In this document: in pieces, positions 11,840 to 22,575 of the stretch
How the letters are laid out: every line of letters starts with the position of its first letter
Numbering within the stretch: position 1 is the stretch's first letter
Assembly: GCF_040958095.1 (NCBI RefSeq)
Contig: NC_091227.1
Location: forward strand, 18,405,776-18,469,775
Length of the DNA stretch: 64,000 nt
Direction of reading: 5' to 3'
DNA from: Procambarus clarkii
Taxonomy: Eukaryota > Arthropoda > Malacostraca > Decapoda > Cambaridae
Program-made: the position numbers and the translations under genes
Notes under the pieces: model-generated
The model's database searches: none
Seen by the model: the letters and a program-made list of their open reading frames with translations, nothing else
Told to the model about the DNA's origin: nothing

Positions 11840-12130
11840 GGCTCCAGACAGTAAAGAAAAGGTTTCAAGAGACCCAGACCCTTGAGAAAATGTTCCAAGA
11901 AACTTAGACCCTAGAGAAAAGTTCCAGGATATCCCCAGACCCTAAAAAACGATTCCAAGATACCCCAGGCCCTAGAGAAAAGGTTTCAAGAGATTCAGAC
12001 CCAAGAGCAAAGACTCGAAGTGACTCAAACTAGAGAAAATGTTCCGAGAGGCCTAGGCCTTAGAGAAAAAGTTCTAAAAGATCTAAATCTAAGAGAAAAG
12101 GTTGGAAGAGACCCAGACACTCAGAGCTAA
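11840..12130. repeat. Minisatellite, about 30-35 bp unit
   Basis: Around nine imperfect copies of a purine-rich unit built on 'cagaccctagagaaaaggtt' and 'ccaagagac'. The copies differ by substitutions and small indels. The array lies just downstream (gene sense) of TLCD exon 2, 35 bp from its donor. Confidence 0.7.
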
Positions 12131-12164
12131 GGAGATACTGGACACAGAGGCCAGGTAGACTTAC

Positions 12165-12247
12165 CTACAGAGAAAGAGATGAGAATGTGTGAGGAACTGG
12201 TGTAGGTGTTGATGAGGTCTTCAGCCAGTTTCGGGTGCTCGTAGAAA
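12165..12247 (-). CDS. TLCD1/2-like protein, exon 2
   Basis: The 83-nt exon (phase 2 in, phase 1 out) encodes FYEHPKLAEDLI, then NTYTSSSHILISFSVG, corresponding to VWQTPDMLVEIETAWSLSGY of human TLCD1 and leading into the YFIHD of exon 3. The acceptor is 'cctaatttcag' and the donor is 'gtag|gtaagt'. It joins exon 1 at 35721 through a cysteine codon (tg plus t), giving LYCFYEHPKL, which mirrors LLCVWQTPDM. Confidence 0.92.
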
Positions 12248-12441
12248 CTGAAATTAGGAAAAACATTTCATATTCAGTCGAGATTATATGTGGAAAAGAT
12301 GATAGTGATATTATTGATACTGATTATGATATAACTGTCGATCAAATATTTTGCCATGTATTAAGAGTGTGTCAAATGCGCATGAAATTAAGACTGAATT
12401 TATGGGGAGGAGTTAGTAGGCCTGAACCATGCGGCGCCGCA
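12248..12441 (-). other. End of TLCD intron 1 next to exon 2
   Basis: An AT-rich 190-bp flank between the satellite array and the exon 2 acceptor. A 95-codon open frame crosses it but continues into satellite DNA and is not a gene. Confidence 0.5.
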
Positions 12442-13498
12442 TATAATGAAAACGGCGATGGGTCATATTTTGCCCAAACCCCCCCTGCAATTTTCAAAAT
12501 ATCTGAAATGTCGGAAATTTGACTCCTGAGCGTGATTTTTGAGCCGAATTCTGACTTTCTGCACCTATTTTCATTTTCAAATTACGACTTTTTATACCGA
12601 AAATATGCCAATTACTGAAAACGGCGATGGGTCATATTTTGCCCAAACCCCCCCCTGCAGTTTTCAAAATATCTGAAATGTCGGAAATTTGACTCCTGAG
12701 CGTGATTTTTGAGCCGAATTCTGACTCTCTGCACCTATTTTCATTTTCAAAATACTACTTTTTATACCGAAAATATGCCAATTACTGAAAACGGCGATGG
12801 GTCATATTTTGCCCAAACCCCGCTGCAGTTTTCAAAATATCTAAAATGTCAGCAATTTGACTCCTAAGCGTGATTTTGAGCCGAATTCTGACTCTGCACC
12901 TATTTTCATTTTCAAATTACGACTTTTTATACCGAAAATATGCCAAATACTGAAAACGGCGATGGGTCATATTTTGCCCAAACCCCCCTGCAGTTTTCAA
13001 AATATCTGAAGTGTCGGAAATTTGACTCCTGAGCGTGATTTTTGAGCCGAATTCTGACTCTCTGCACCTATTTTCATTTTCAAAATACGACTTTTTATAC
13101 CGAAAATATGCCAATTACTGAAAACGGCAATGGGTCATATTTTGCCCAAATCCCTCTGCAGTTTTCAAAATATCTGAAATGTCGGAAATTTGACTCCTGA
13201 GCGTGATTTTTGAGCCGAATTCTGACTCTCTGCACCTATTGTCATTTTCAAAATACGACTTTTTATACCGAAAAATATGCCAATTACTGAAAACGGCGAT
13301 GGGTCATATTTTGCCCAAACCCCCCTGCAGTTTTCAAAATATCTGAAATGTCGGAAATTGACTCCTGAGTCGAATTCTGACTCTCTGCACCTATTTTCAT
13401 TTTCAAATTACGAATTTTTATACCGAAAATATGCCAATTACTGAAAACGGCAATGGGTCATATTTTGCCCAAACCCCCCCCCCCCCCCCCCCTGCAGT
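12442..13498. repeat. Satellite array, about 170-bp unit, six to seven copies
   Basis: The marker 'aacggcgatgggtcatattt', or 'aacggcaatgggtc' in two copies, starts near 12451, 12621, 12791, 12957, 13124, 13295 and 13447, giving periods of 170, 170, 166, 167, 171 and 152. Each unit also has 'cccctgcagttttcaaaata' and 'gagccgaattctgac'. Copies are highly similar, so expansion was recent. The last ends in a run of about 20 C. The poly-C length varies between copies. Confidence 0.95.
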
Positions 13499-13539
13499 TT
13501 TCACTCTCCCTTCACCCTTTTCAAACCCTCATGATGCAC

Positions 13540-14745
13540 TCTACCTCATCACCAGATGGCCTGTCCCTCTCCTGGTTAACCTACTTTCTGAGGTGTTAAC
13601 CATCCTACAGGTGAGTACAGGTGCCAAAAACTAGGTGACTATGACCTGTTACTGAATCAACGCTAGAAAAAGCCCTTAACCTCTTGATGACCTACAGTGG
13701 AAACAATCCTCTCTTCCCGTAAGACTTGGGGGCCTCGGAGTTCGAACAGCAACACAAGTTGCTGTACCAGCCTTCCTGTCCTCCTCATCAGCATCCGACG
13801 ACCTTGTGAAGGAAATTCTACCAGCCTACTTGCATCAGCTGGCAGGCCTACACGATCCAAATTTTACACGCCGTGCCACTGAGTGGGCCTCTCGTGCAGG
13901 CCTATCACCTCAACCACCACCCTCAAAAGCCCACAAGCAATCCAGCTGGGATGGCCCCATTGTAGACCAAGTTGCCGCAGAGTGCCTGGGTGCCGCAACA
14001 ACACAACACGACATTGCTCGCCTCACAGCAGTAGCAGCCCCACATGCCGGGGATTTACTGTCACCAACCCCAATGTCGGCAACTGGCACGCGTCCCACAC
14101 CACACGCCCTCCGAATTGTTGTGGCTCTCCGCCTTGCTGCCCCAATCTACACCAAATATCGTGCATTTGCGGCGAGGTGGTGGCTGACAGGTACGGCCAC
14201 CATGGCCTACTCTGCCAAAGCACAGGGGGATGGCACTCGAGGCACAGTGAAGTTAACGACATCATCAAGAGGAGCCTCACCACAGCTGGATGCCCAGCTG
14301 AGAGAGAGAGCCCCGTTACCTAACGCCCCGTAACTCTAATGCTCTTATTGGTCGCCCAGATGGTATCACAGTGAACCCCTGGAAGAATGACAAGCAGTTG
14401 GTATGGGACTACACATGTGTATTAACCCTGGCTAACACCTACATTGACTTCAGTGTTGCACAACCAGGTGGAGCTGCCACTCACAGAGAATCAGCCAAAT
14501 CCCGTAAGGACAGAGAACTGGATCACAACTACAATTTTGTCCTCATTGCTTCAGAGACACTGGGCGCCTGGGGTACGAGTACCACTAGTTTTTTGAAGGA
14601 ACTGGATTCTAGGCTAATTGAAACAACAAGAGACCCTAGAGCTGCCAGCTTCCTTTTCCAGCACTTCAGCGTGGCGATACAGAGGGGAAAATGCACACTG
14701 CATTCAGGGTTCCTGCCCGCCATCTGAGGAGCTGGAGGAACTCGA
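13540..14745 (+). mobile_element. LINE ORF2 C-terminal remnant, frame-broken
   Basis: Coding blocks in three frames make up the C-terminal part of an RT-bearing retroelement. About 13691-14155 encodes LPVRLGGLGVRTATQVAVPA and MKEILPAYLHQLAG. About 14158-14315 in another frame encodes ICGEVVADRYGHHGLLC, a Cys/His cluster. About 14340-14725 in a third frame encodes IGRPDGITVNPW, LVWDYTCVLTLA, ASETLGAWG and DPRAASFLFQHFSVAIQRGK. This C-terminal domain (GR.DG...PW, VWD.TC, E..G.WG, SIAIQRGN) is known from non-LTR ORFs of many invertebrates. The breaks show it is inactive. It lies in TLCD intron 1. Confidence 0.8.
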
Positions 14746-14984
14746 CAACTTATGCTAATCATCTTTGTACCCTATATGTAACTCCTTTTTTGTAACAGTT
14801 TAAAAAAAGAATATATATGTATATATATAAAAGAATGGCGGTGGTAGGAGAAGAAAATATTAAAAGTGTTCAGTGAGAATCCACAAGGTCTTCTCTGAAT
14901 AACTCTGTATTTTCTTCTCCGAGGCTATGGCTCCCCACACTTGCACCAGTGGTGGTACCCTCATAACTTAAAAAACATATAAAT

Positions 14985-15069
14985 ATATTTGCGCCCTGGT
15001 GAGGCCACTCCAGACCAGGCCGACACCAGAGCGCAACTCCATAGTCTCCTGAGACTGATGGATGCCTAC

Positions 15070-15072
<3 letters not shown>
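14985..15072 (+). repeat. SINE-like repeat ending at a (TA)n tract
   Basis: Second copy of the repeat seen at 5461-5598, sharing 'gcgcaactccatagtctcc' and 'gatgcctactact'. It abuts the microsatellite at 15073. Confidence 0.6.

Positions 15073-15159
<87 letters not shown>
15073..15159. repeat. (TA)n microsatellite
   Basis: Uninterrupted TA repeat of about 87 bp. The open frames across it are artefacts. Confidence 0.98.
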
Positions 15160-15164
<5 letters not shown>

Positions 15165-15370
15165 AATGACCGAAAGGGTAAGATTAATGATTCTAACACG
15201 AATCTTCTCAATATTTCTTACGTTTTTCGTCACTGTCGATTGAAGTTGAAAAGTTAACTCTCCAAAGTTCATTTTTTCACTTTATTTTAGTCTGAAGCCT
15301 GGGGGATGCGTTTCACAAAGTACATCTTACATTTTCAAAGACAGTGTTTAACCGTGTTTAACATCGGATT
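15160..15370 (+). mobile_element. Dispersed repeat attached to (TA)n, copy 1
   Basis: The sequence 'atgaccgaaagggtaagatt' and the following 200 bp recur at 24345-24540 and, partly, at 19700-19800. All three start right at a TA- or ATAC-type microsatellite. Both long copies carry 'gcgtttca' and 'cttacattttcaaagac'. This may be a Penelope-like or similar retroelement, but the class is a guess. Confidence 0.6.
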
Positions 15371-15980
15371 ATATATATATATAATCTTTGTGTGAGGTGG
15401 TGGATGAATGATATAACAAGGGGGTATTAAATATATCAATGAATAAATGAATCGGGGGTTATTAGATCAGGGGGGGTATTAGATTAGAGGGTATTCAAGA
15501 CCCAGAACCAATACAGACACAGCATCCAATGACCCAACTAATACCCCTGATCCTTATATTCATTGATACCCCCCCCCCTGAACCCAGGCTAACCAAGTAG
15601 CCAGCCAGTACACTAAGCGATACACTGTAGCAGATCCTTAAAAAGGCTGTGAGACAGTTGGCTATTCCACGCCTGCAGCCCCCCAAAGACACCAGCTAAT
15701 GGTGACAGATCAGACATACGTTCTCTCATCTCAATCATATTTCCTTGAAAAAACTCGAGCCCATATATACCACACACTTGCATAAACCACAAGTTATATT
15801 AAACACAGATACTCTTCCCCTATGAGAGAATTGAACCCAGGCTAGCCAAGTGGTGATCAGCTATGGTGTATCGGTTAGTGCACTGGCTGGCCACACACAG
15901 TGCTACAGCTCACAGGGTGGAGTAACAGGTGAACAATCCACTTAGCAGCCTCTGGCGGAAACATTCGAAATCAAAATCAA
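15371..15980. other. Intron 1 DNA, short TA run and G/C runs
   Basis: Contains a small TA tract at 15371-15382 and two runs of about eight G/C near 15470 and 15570. No gene or clear element seen. Confidence 0.4.
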
Positions 15981-16128
15981 AAGTTGCCTAACTCCTGGGA
16001 ATCTATTTCTAGGTGTTCAGAGGCATTAGGTAAAAAGAAACGCGCTCAACAATTCAGTCCAATCGAACCCGGGATCCCTTGTTGTGAGACGAGAACGAAG
16101 CCAACTGTACTACAAGCCCGTGGAAGCT
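15981..16128 (-). mobile_element. tRNA-derived SINE, minus strand
   Basis: The minus strand reads a tRNA-like head (anticodon-arm region near 'gttggcttcgttctcg', box B 'gggttcgattgg') and then the tail 'ctaatgcctctgaacaccta'. The same family is at 25640-25912 and 26200-26465. Confidence 0.7.
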
Positions 16129-16972
<844 letters not shown>

Positions 16973-17480
16973 AGCATAAAATACACACATGTCAGAAGTC
17001 ACAGAAAGAGAAAACACAGCTAGCTGACTATATTTACACCCGGGTGCGAGTGAGTTCAAGGACCCGCTCACATTCCGTGGTGAGAACGCCACGGTGTTAG
17101 GAGACTGCGCCATACTTGTGAACACCACACACACACATTCCATCATATTACCTTTAAACAGCCATATACGACAAGATACTGTTCGTAGAGTCTTTCATAT
17201 ATCATTTCCCAACAAATTAAACAAATATTATTAAAACTGTATACATGTGAACGATGATTGCCACAAATGACAGCCTCCTCACATCACTAGGATAAAAAAA
17301 CACGCTTAAATACAACTATAAAATGTGTACAACTAAGTTGGAATGTTGCATGGAGGTCAAAGGTCAAGTGAAAGCAACAGCAACTAAGCAGATGCGCTTT
17401 AGGACGACTGGGAGTCCAAGAGGTCGTGTTAAGAAAATAAGTAAATGGGTAAAGATATTAAAGTTGTCAACATAAAATTT
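16973..17480. other. Intron 1 DNA, nothing recognised
   Basis: No feature supported. Confidence 0.35.
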
Positions 17481-18200
17481 GACATTTGAGAACTGTCTTC
17501 ATCGCTAAAAAGAGGCAGTTGACTCGGAGCTTTTTATGTTTTACCAACACATGTATCATGTATTTTACATGTATCACGAGCAATGTCTATAGCTCTACGG
17601 CCCTGCCTCACAGGTATTGTATCTGGTGCATTCGTAACCCCTTACTTTCCCGCTTCTCTGCTTTAGTTGGTCTTAAGGTAGTGAATGCTGTTTGGTTCCA
17701 CCACCTGTGGCTCAGGTTCATTCCACGTGTTTAACATTCGCATTGCATACATATATTTCCTTACATTTATCTAGCTCATCTGTGTTTCCAACTTCTACCT
17801 GTGACCTGTTGTTCTGGGATTCACTTCGTCAATTCCCCCCTCAGTATTTTCTACGTTGTGATCATATGGCCTCTCATCTTTCTGTCTTCCGATGTCGTAA
17901 GTTATTGTTCACATGACTGCTCCTCGTAGCTAATTTCTCTCATGTCTGGTGCCCAGCTTGTTAACTGCTCTAACATTTACAATGTGACTTTTATATTGAT
18001 GAATGTTGCAACTGTCCCTCTGATCTCCTCTCCCAAGGTTCATTAATTCACATTTTCGAGGATAAAACAGCAATAATGTGTTTGCCCATTCTTGCAGCAT
18101 ATGCAGGTCCTCTTGCAGCATTATGCTGCACTCTTCAATTCTCACCTGTCCATCAGTTTTGCATCACCTGCAAACATTGACGAGCACGAGCCTAAAACTT
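17481..18200 (-). mobile_element. LINE RT C-terminal fragment, minus strand
   Basis: At 18145-17930 the minus strand encodes LQEDLHMLQEWANT and KCELMNLGRGDQR, the thumb or C-terminal part of a non-LTR reverse transcriptase (E-D-L..L..W....F...KCE.M..G). Downstream debris continues to about 17480 without a single open frame. Confidence 0.75.
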
Positions 18201-18587
18201 CTGGAAAGTAATTAACAAACCATAACTACTTGGAACAGCAGCTGTCCAAGTAGCGAGTCTTGGGAACCTCGCTTGTACTTCCTTGCAAGTGCTTGCAGCA
18301 CTGCAAGCACTTATTGTAAGAATGAGTGGGAAAAGCCTTCACTCCCATTGTCAGTACTCCCACACACAAGCGCATTCATACAACTAAACACAAACACACA
18401 AAGACTAAAAAAAACACTCGTAACCCCTCCACACGTAAGAACGATCCTCAAAACAAAGCTGAAGCACATATCTGAGCTACACGAGTGAGGGGAGACGGAG
18501 GGGGAGTTTGTTTACTAAGTTTGATCAACTGAAATGGATGCGTAATGAGGCACGTCCACCCATGGGGGCCTGTCTGGGAGTACTTAC

Positions 18588-18661
18588 ATCCGCAGCTGCG
18601 TCTCGTTGGGCAAGTGTAGGACCTTGATGCCTGCCTGCCTCTCCCGTGACTCAGGCACCAT
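18588..18661 (-). CDS. Possible alternative first exon of the TLCD gene
   Basis: The minus strand has ATG at 18661-18659, 24 codons (MVPESRERQAG...LPNETQLR) and a strong donor 'cggat|gtaagt'. It ends in phase 2, like the main exon 1 at 35721, so splicing to 12247 would keep frame (at plus t, isoleucine) and give a protein with a different N-terminus lacking the first two membrane segments. This is inferred only from splice signal and phase. It has about a one-in-three chance of matching phase by accident. Confidence 0.3.
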
Positions 18662-19260
18662 GATACGGGTGCTACGCTATCAGGAAGGAGCCATGAGCAG
18701 TGAGGGAGGTGGTGTGAGTGGCATGAAAAAGACGTGAGCAGCATGGGAAAGACGTGGGGGGTACATGAGGAAGGCGTGGGTAGACAGGAAATAGGTGTAA
18801 GCACAGAGGCAGGAAAGCGTTGGCAGGGGAAAGGCACGAGCATTGTTAGGGCAGGTAGGTAGAGGGACGGATGCCTAGGGGAGGCGTGGACAGTGTCAGG
18901 GCTGGGCGCCTACAGTATCCGGTAGCAGAAACATCAGAACTATTCTTAGCATCATCCGTCCACGTCACATTCTCAAGAACAACTGGCCAGACCCGGGCGC
19001 GGCTACTACCTATCTACCTCCCCCCCCTCACAACAAACAAGATACTGAGGTTTTTATTATTTTTATTATTTTCTACCACAGACGTGGCCAGACATTTGCA
19101 ATGCTAACCACATATATACATTTTCTTCTGTCCTCCATAAACAAAGTTAGAGATCTGTTAAATATATAGTTCAGTGATTTATTGAGCAATCAACCACAGA
19201 AGGGGATTGTAGTAGTTTTAAAATGCTAATCTGACTTATATTACACTGAGGCCACAGAAA
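18662..19260. other. Intron 1 DNA upstream of the possible alternative exon
   Basis: GC-richer than its surroundings at 18540-18990, with G-rich repeats of 'gcatgggaaagacgtg' type near 18720-18780. No other support for a gene. Confidence 0.35.
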
Positions 19261-19261
19261 G

Positions 19262-19512
19262 GGGCTTGACAGCTGAGTGGACAGCGCTTCGGATTCGTAG
19301 TCCTGAGGTTCCGGGTTCGATCCCCGGTAGAGGCGGAAATAAATGGGCAGAGTTTCTTTCACCCTAATGTCTATGTTCACCTAGCAGTAAATAGGTATCT
19401 GGGATTTAGACAGCTGCTACGGGCTGCTTCCTGGGGGTGTGTAACAAAAATGAGGCCTGGTCGAGGACCGGGCCGCGGGGACGCTAAGCCCCGAAATCAT
19501 CTCAAGATAACT
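19262..19512 (+). mobile_element. tRNA-derived SINE, copy A1
   Basis: Starts with a tRNA-like region: box A 'gagtggacagcgcttcgg' and box B 'gggttcgatccccgg'. It continues 'aaatgggcagagtttctttc', 'tagcagtaaataggta', 'acagctgctacgggctgctt' and ends 'aatcatctcaagata'. Near-identical copies lie at 23925-24155 and 59301-59548. It is not a working tRNA because the acceptor stem and the second half do not pair. Confidence 0.9.
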
Positions 19513-19629
19513 ACATACAGAAATACATAGATTTACGTCTGCCCTACATAAAGTATTCGATGTGTCTTTTTTACATAATGTCATTAATGTGCGTTTACAA
19601 AGGTGAAATGCAATCCTGACCATTAACCT

Positions 19630-19810
19630 TAACCTGTATACACATACATACATACATATATACATACATATATATACATATATACACATATACATACGTT
19701 GTTAAATATGACCGAAAAAGTAAGATAAATAATTCTAACACGAATTTTCTCAATATTTCTTATGTTTCTTTTTACTATTGATGGTAATGTACTGTCTTTT
19801 TACTGTCGAT
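19630..19810 (+). mobile_element. (ATAC)n tract with attached repeat, copy 2
   Basis: An impure (ATAC/AT)n tract at 19630-19697 leads straight into 'tatgaccgaaaaagtaagat', the start of the repeat seen after (TA)n at 15160 and 24345. This copy is short. Confidence 0.55.
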
Positions 19811-19879
19811 ATACATACATATACACAAACACACATACATGTATGTATCTCCTACTTTGACTGGGTAAGGTAGCTGCTA

Positions 19880-20090
19880 TGTAATCTAGTGTGCAATAAG
19901 TGGAATGAACTTAAAGAAGAAGCTATGGAAGCCACCTCCATCCACACCTTCAGGAACAGATTCGACAAAGAATTCGTAAGTCAATAAAGTTAAACAATTG
20001 CATCAGACACAACAAGGGCAGTAATTGGCGCGGCGTAACGACCTAGTTCTAACTACCCCATAGTTACCAGCAGGTATATAGCAGTTGAGG
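19880..20090 (+). mobile_element. LINE C-terminal fragment with 3' UTR
   Basis: The plus strand encodes KWNELKEEAMEATSIHTFRN and RFDKEFVSQ followed by a stop, the typical tail of a non-LTR ORF (W..L...V.EA.S...F...LD). A related 'gtggaagccacctctatcca' stands at 48752. Confidence 0.65.
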
Positions 20091-20298
20091 AAATATCTGT
20101 GTTTTTTTTTTTTTTACATTATTTTCACTTTGTTCTTCACCCTTGATGGTGTCTACCCTGTAGATTGCTGGTGGACGAAGCAGGCAGTTGATGGTATTGT
20201 GAAAATACAGAGTTTACTTCCCTAAGGAATCATGGTTTCCATCCTTGTCTTATAGTTTACTGTAATTGTCTATACAGTAGCTGGCTAGAATGTTGGGG

Positions 20299-20550
20299 GC
20301 CAGATTCACGAACCAGTTACGCAAGCACTTACGAACGTGTACATCTTTCCTCAATCTTTGACGGCTTTGGTTACATTTATTAAACAGTTTACAAGCATGA
20401 AAACTTGCCAATTAACTGTTATTGTTATAAACAGCCTCCTGGTTCTTTGGAGCTCATTAACTGTTTAATAATTGTAAACAAAGCCGCCCAAGATTGAGTA
20501 AAGATTTACAGGTTCGTAAGTGCTTGCGTAACTGCTTCGTGAATCTGACT
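20299..20550. mobile_element. MITE with roughly 95-bp inverted ends
   Basis: The left end 'cagattcacgaaccagttac' and the right end, read on the minus strand, 'cagattcacgaagcagttac' continue in parallel through 'gcaagcacttacgaac' to 'attaaacagtt'. The arms are about 95 bp with a ~55-bp centre, total about 250 bp, and no coding. It is a non-autonomous DNA transposon of unknown superfamily. A target duplication cannot be fixed. Confidence 0.85.
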
Positions 20551-20764
20551 CTAGGTCTGTAAGATTTTTTGACCATTGTTTGGTGGTCCCTCCGTGGCTA
20601 GTTTGTCTGAAATTCCAATTCCACCCACACATACATGACATGGCACCCAGTCAATTACAACTTTTCCTCCTTGTGTCCGAAGGTTGTGGAGGGAACACAC
20701 TTTAGTAATTAGTTTACATTGTCTGTGGCTTTGGAATTCTTGTGGTCTGATTGGGTGTTTATGA

Positions 20765-20830
20765 AGGCACTGCGGGCTCACCATAGCCCGTGCTGCTTGG
20801 AACTTTTTGTTGCGAATCTTTAACAACAAC
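20765..20830 (-). repeat. Dispersed repeat with gggctatggtgagcccg core
   Basis: Minus-strand copy of the repeat at 7800-7882, with 'gttgttaaagattcgc' at its edge. Confidence 0.7.
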
Positions 20831-20884
20831 GGGTGTTTCTGAGTCAGTATTACTCAAAATAATGTTATAGTTGCTGTATGGACT

Positions 20885-21150
20885 GTCAAGAGCAGTATAC
20901 TCACCTAGTTGTGCTTGCGGGGATTGAGCTTTGGCTCTTTGGTCCCGCCTCTCAACTGTCAATGAACTGGTGTACAGGTTCCTGAGCCTACTGGGCTCTA
21001 TCATATCTACACTTGAAACTGTGTATGGAGTCAGCCTCCACCACATCACTGCCTAATGCATTCCATTTATTAACTATTCTGACACTGAAAAAAATTATTT
21101 CTAACGTCTCTGTGGCTCATCTGAGTGTGTTGTGCACTCAAGGAACTAGT
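20885..21150 (-). mobile_element. LINE C-terminal fragment, minus strand
   Basis: The minus strand encodes a tail around VSVAHL/VRNNFFQCQ and EADSIHSFK-type residues ending in a conserved block whose DNA is 'gaggcgggaccaaagagcca'. Plus copies are at 29640-29815 and 31550-31840. Confidence 0.7.
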
Positions 21151-21870
21151 ACACGAAGGCTAGTTTTTCCTAATTTAGACATTAATTTTATATAAACAAA
21201 CCTTAGTAAAAGATCGATACGCCGTTACCTTAATCTGTGAAAGGTTATATAGTAAAGGTCAAACAGCTATATAGGTTGAACACAAGGGCCGTGACGAGGG
21301 TTCGAACCTACGTCGCTATATAGGTTCATGCGTTAGAATACATAGAAGAATATTTGGCGTCATCAAATCTAGCGTGGTGCCACAGAGGTGTTGCACACAC
21401 TCGCCAGCACTCACGTCAGTTATCATGAGTGAGACAAAGGGGACACTCTACGTATGTCAGACTTACCAACGCTACACCTTCCACGCACCTCAACCACTGC
21501 GGTGTGACCAACGTGGCAGTACTCCTCTTGGAGTTATTATAGTTCCATACAAACTCCCACCCATGAAAATGCCGTGGGAGGGGGGGGGGCTCTATTATTA
21601 ATGGGGACGAGGGGGGGGGTGATTGGGAAGATAGGGGGATGTGGGACGAGTGGGTAGAATGGGATGGTCAGGGTAGAGACGGACTATCCTGGGGACTGTC
21701 GGATACCCGTCTCCCCTCTGGTCTATACAATAAGTGAATGTCTGTCAGATGGAGACCAGACGCTCGGTGCTAGCCTCACGCAGACTTGTAAGGAGTGGGG
21801 GAGCAGTCTGAGGTATGGGACGGACATAAGCTGGTCGGGGTAGGTCGACCAGTTAAAAAATTTAAGAAAT
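21151..21870. other. Intron 1 DNA with a minus-strand SINE piece
   Basis: About 21278-21345 on the minus strand has a box-B-like 'ggttcgaaccctcgtcacgg', resembling SINEs at 28950 and 49740. The rest has G-rich runs (21578-21620) and no gene. Confidence 0.5.
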
Positions 21871-22010
21871 ATAACCTATAATTCCCCCCCCCCCCTGAGC
21901 GGTTTTCAGGAAATCTGAAATGAAATCGGGGATGTGTTGTCCGTAGAGTATTGATGTTACTCCCGCCGTTTACCGGCGCATTTTCATGATTTACTTTTTA
22001 TATATAAATT
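21871..22010. repeat. Possible diverged relative of the 170-bp satellite
   Basis: The order poly-C, 'ggttttcaggaaatctgaaa', 'gcgcattttcatgattt', 'actttttatat' follows the order in the 12.4-13.5 kb satellite unit, at low identity. The relationship is uncertain. Confidence 0.3.
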
Positions 22011-22039
22011 GAAGCGTCTATCTGTTCGAAGTTGTGAGG

Positions 22040-22190
22040 AGAGGGGGAGGAAGGGTAGGGAGATAGGTGTGAGGGCGACAAAGGGGGGAGGAAGGGAAGG
22101 GTGGGGAGGACGAGGGAAAGGGAAGGGTGCGGAGGACAAGGGAAAGGGAAGGGTGGGGAGGACGATGGGCAGTGGGGAAGAGGGAGTGCA
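22040..22190 (+). repeat. G-rich purine tract with 26-bp minisatellite
   Basis: About 150 bp almost entirely purine on the plus strand. It contains three copies of a 26-bp unit ('ggaagggtggggaggacgag' and so on) at about 22096-22172. Many GGG runs make it a candidate for quadruplex or triplex structure. Confidence 0.75.
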
Positions 22191-22322
22191 CCCGGGCATC
22201 ACCGGGTTATATAGTGGATTTGGGAGAATATCATCTACACACCAAATTTAATAAAACGTTGAATACTAGAGTTAATTAAACAATTTGCTGATTAAAAAAA
22301 AACTTGATTAAACAGTTGAATC

Positions 22323-22575
22323 AAAGTCCCCGTGGCGCAGTGGTTAAAGAACTCGCCTGGCGCCTTGGTTTGGGTTCGTATCCTGGCCGGGGAGGATTGA
22401 ATGGGCGCCAATCCTTAACTGTAGCCTCTGTTCACCCAGCAGTGAATGGATATCTGGTTGTTAAATGATTTGGCGGGTCGTATTCCGGAAATATTAAGGA
22501 CCTGCCCGAAACGCTATACGTACTGAAGGCTGTACAAGAATGTAACAACTCTTGTATATATAAATAAAATAAAAT
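22323..22575 (+). mobile_element. tRNA-derived SINE, second family
   Basis: Starts 'gtccccgtggcgcagtggtt' (box A-like), has 'gggttcgtatcctggccggg' (box B), a body with 'cacccagcagtgaatgg' and a tail 'cctgcccgaaacgctatacg', then 'tatataaataaaataaaa'. The tail is shared with the 3' ends of a LINE family here, suggesting that LINE supplied its retrotransposition. Confidence 0.8.

Larger units (their letters stand above)
9229..12164 (-). other. TLCD intron 2
   Basis: A 2.9-kb intron containing a partial SINE (10025-10140, minus), two tandem copies of an AT-rich dispersed repeat (10220-10810) and a minisatellite (11840-12130). The rest is AT-rich without features that I can support. Confidence 0.6.

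Noticed and set aside
13806-14333. 175-codon open frame as a host gene
   Set aside because: Its sequence and neighbours in other frames form a retroelement C-terminal domain.
19262-19340. Functional tRNA gene
   Set aside because: Boxes A and B are present, but there is no proper cloverleaf and the sequence continues into a SINE body repeated at 23.9 and 59.3 kb.
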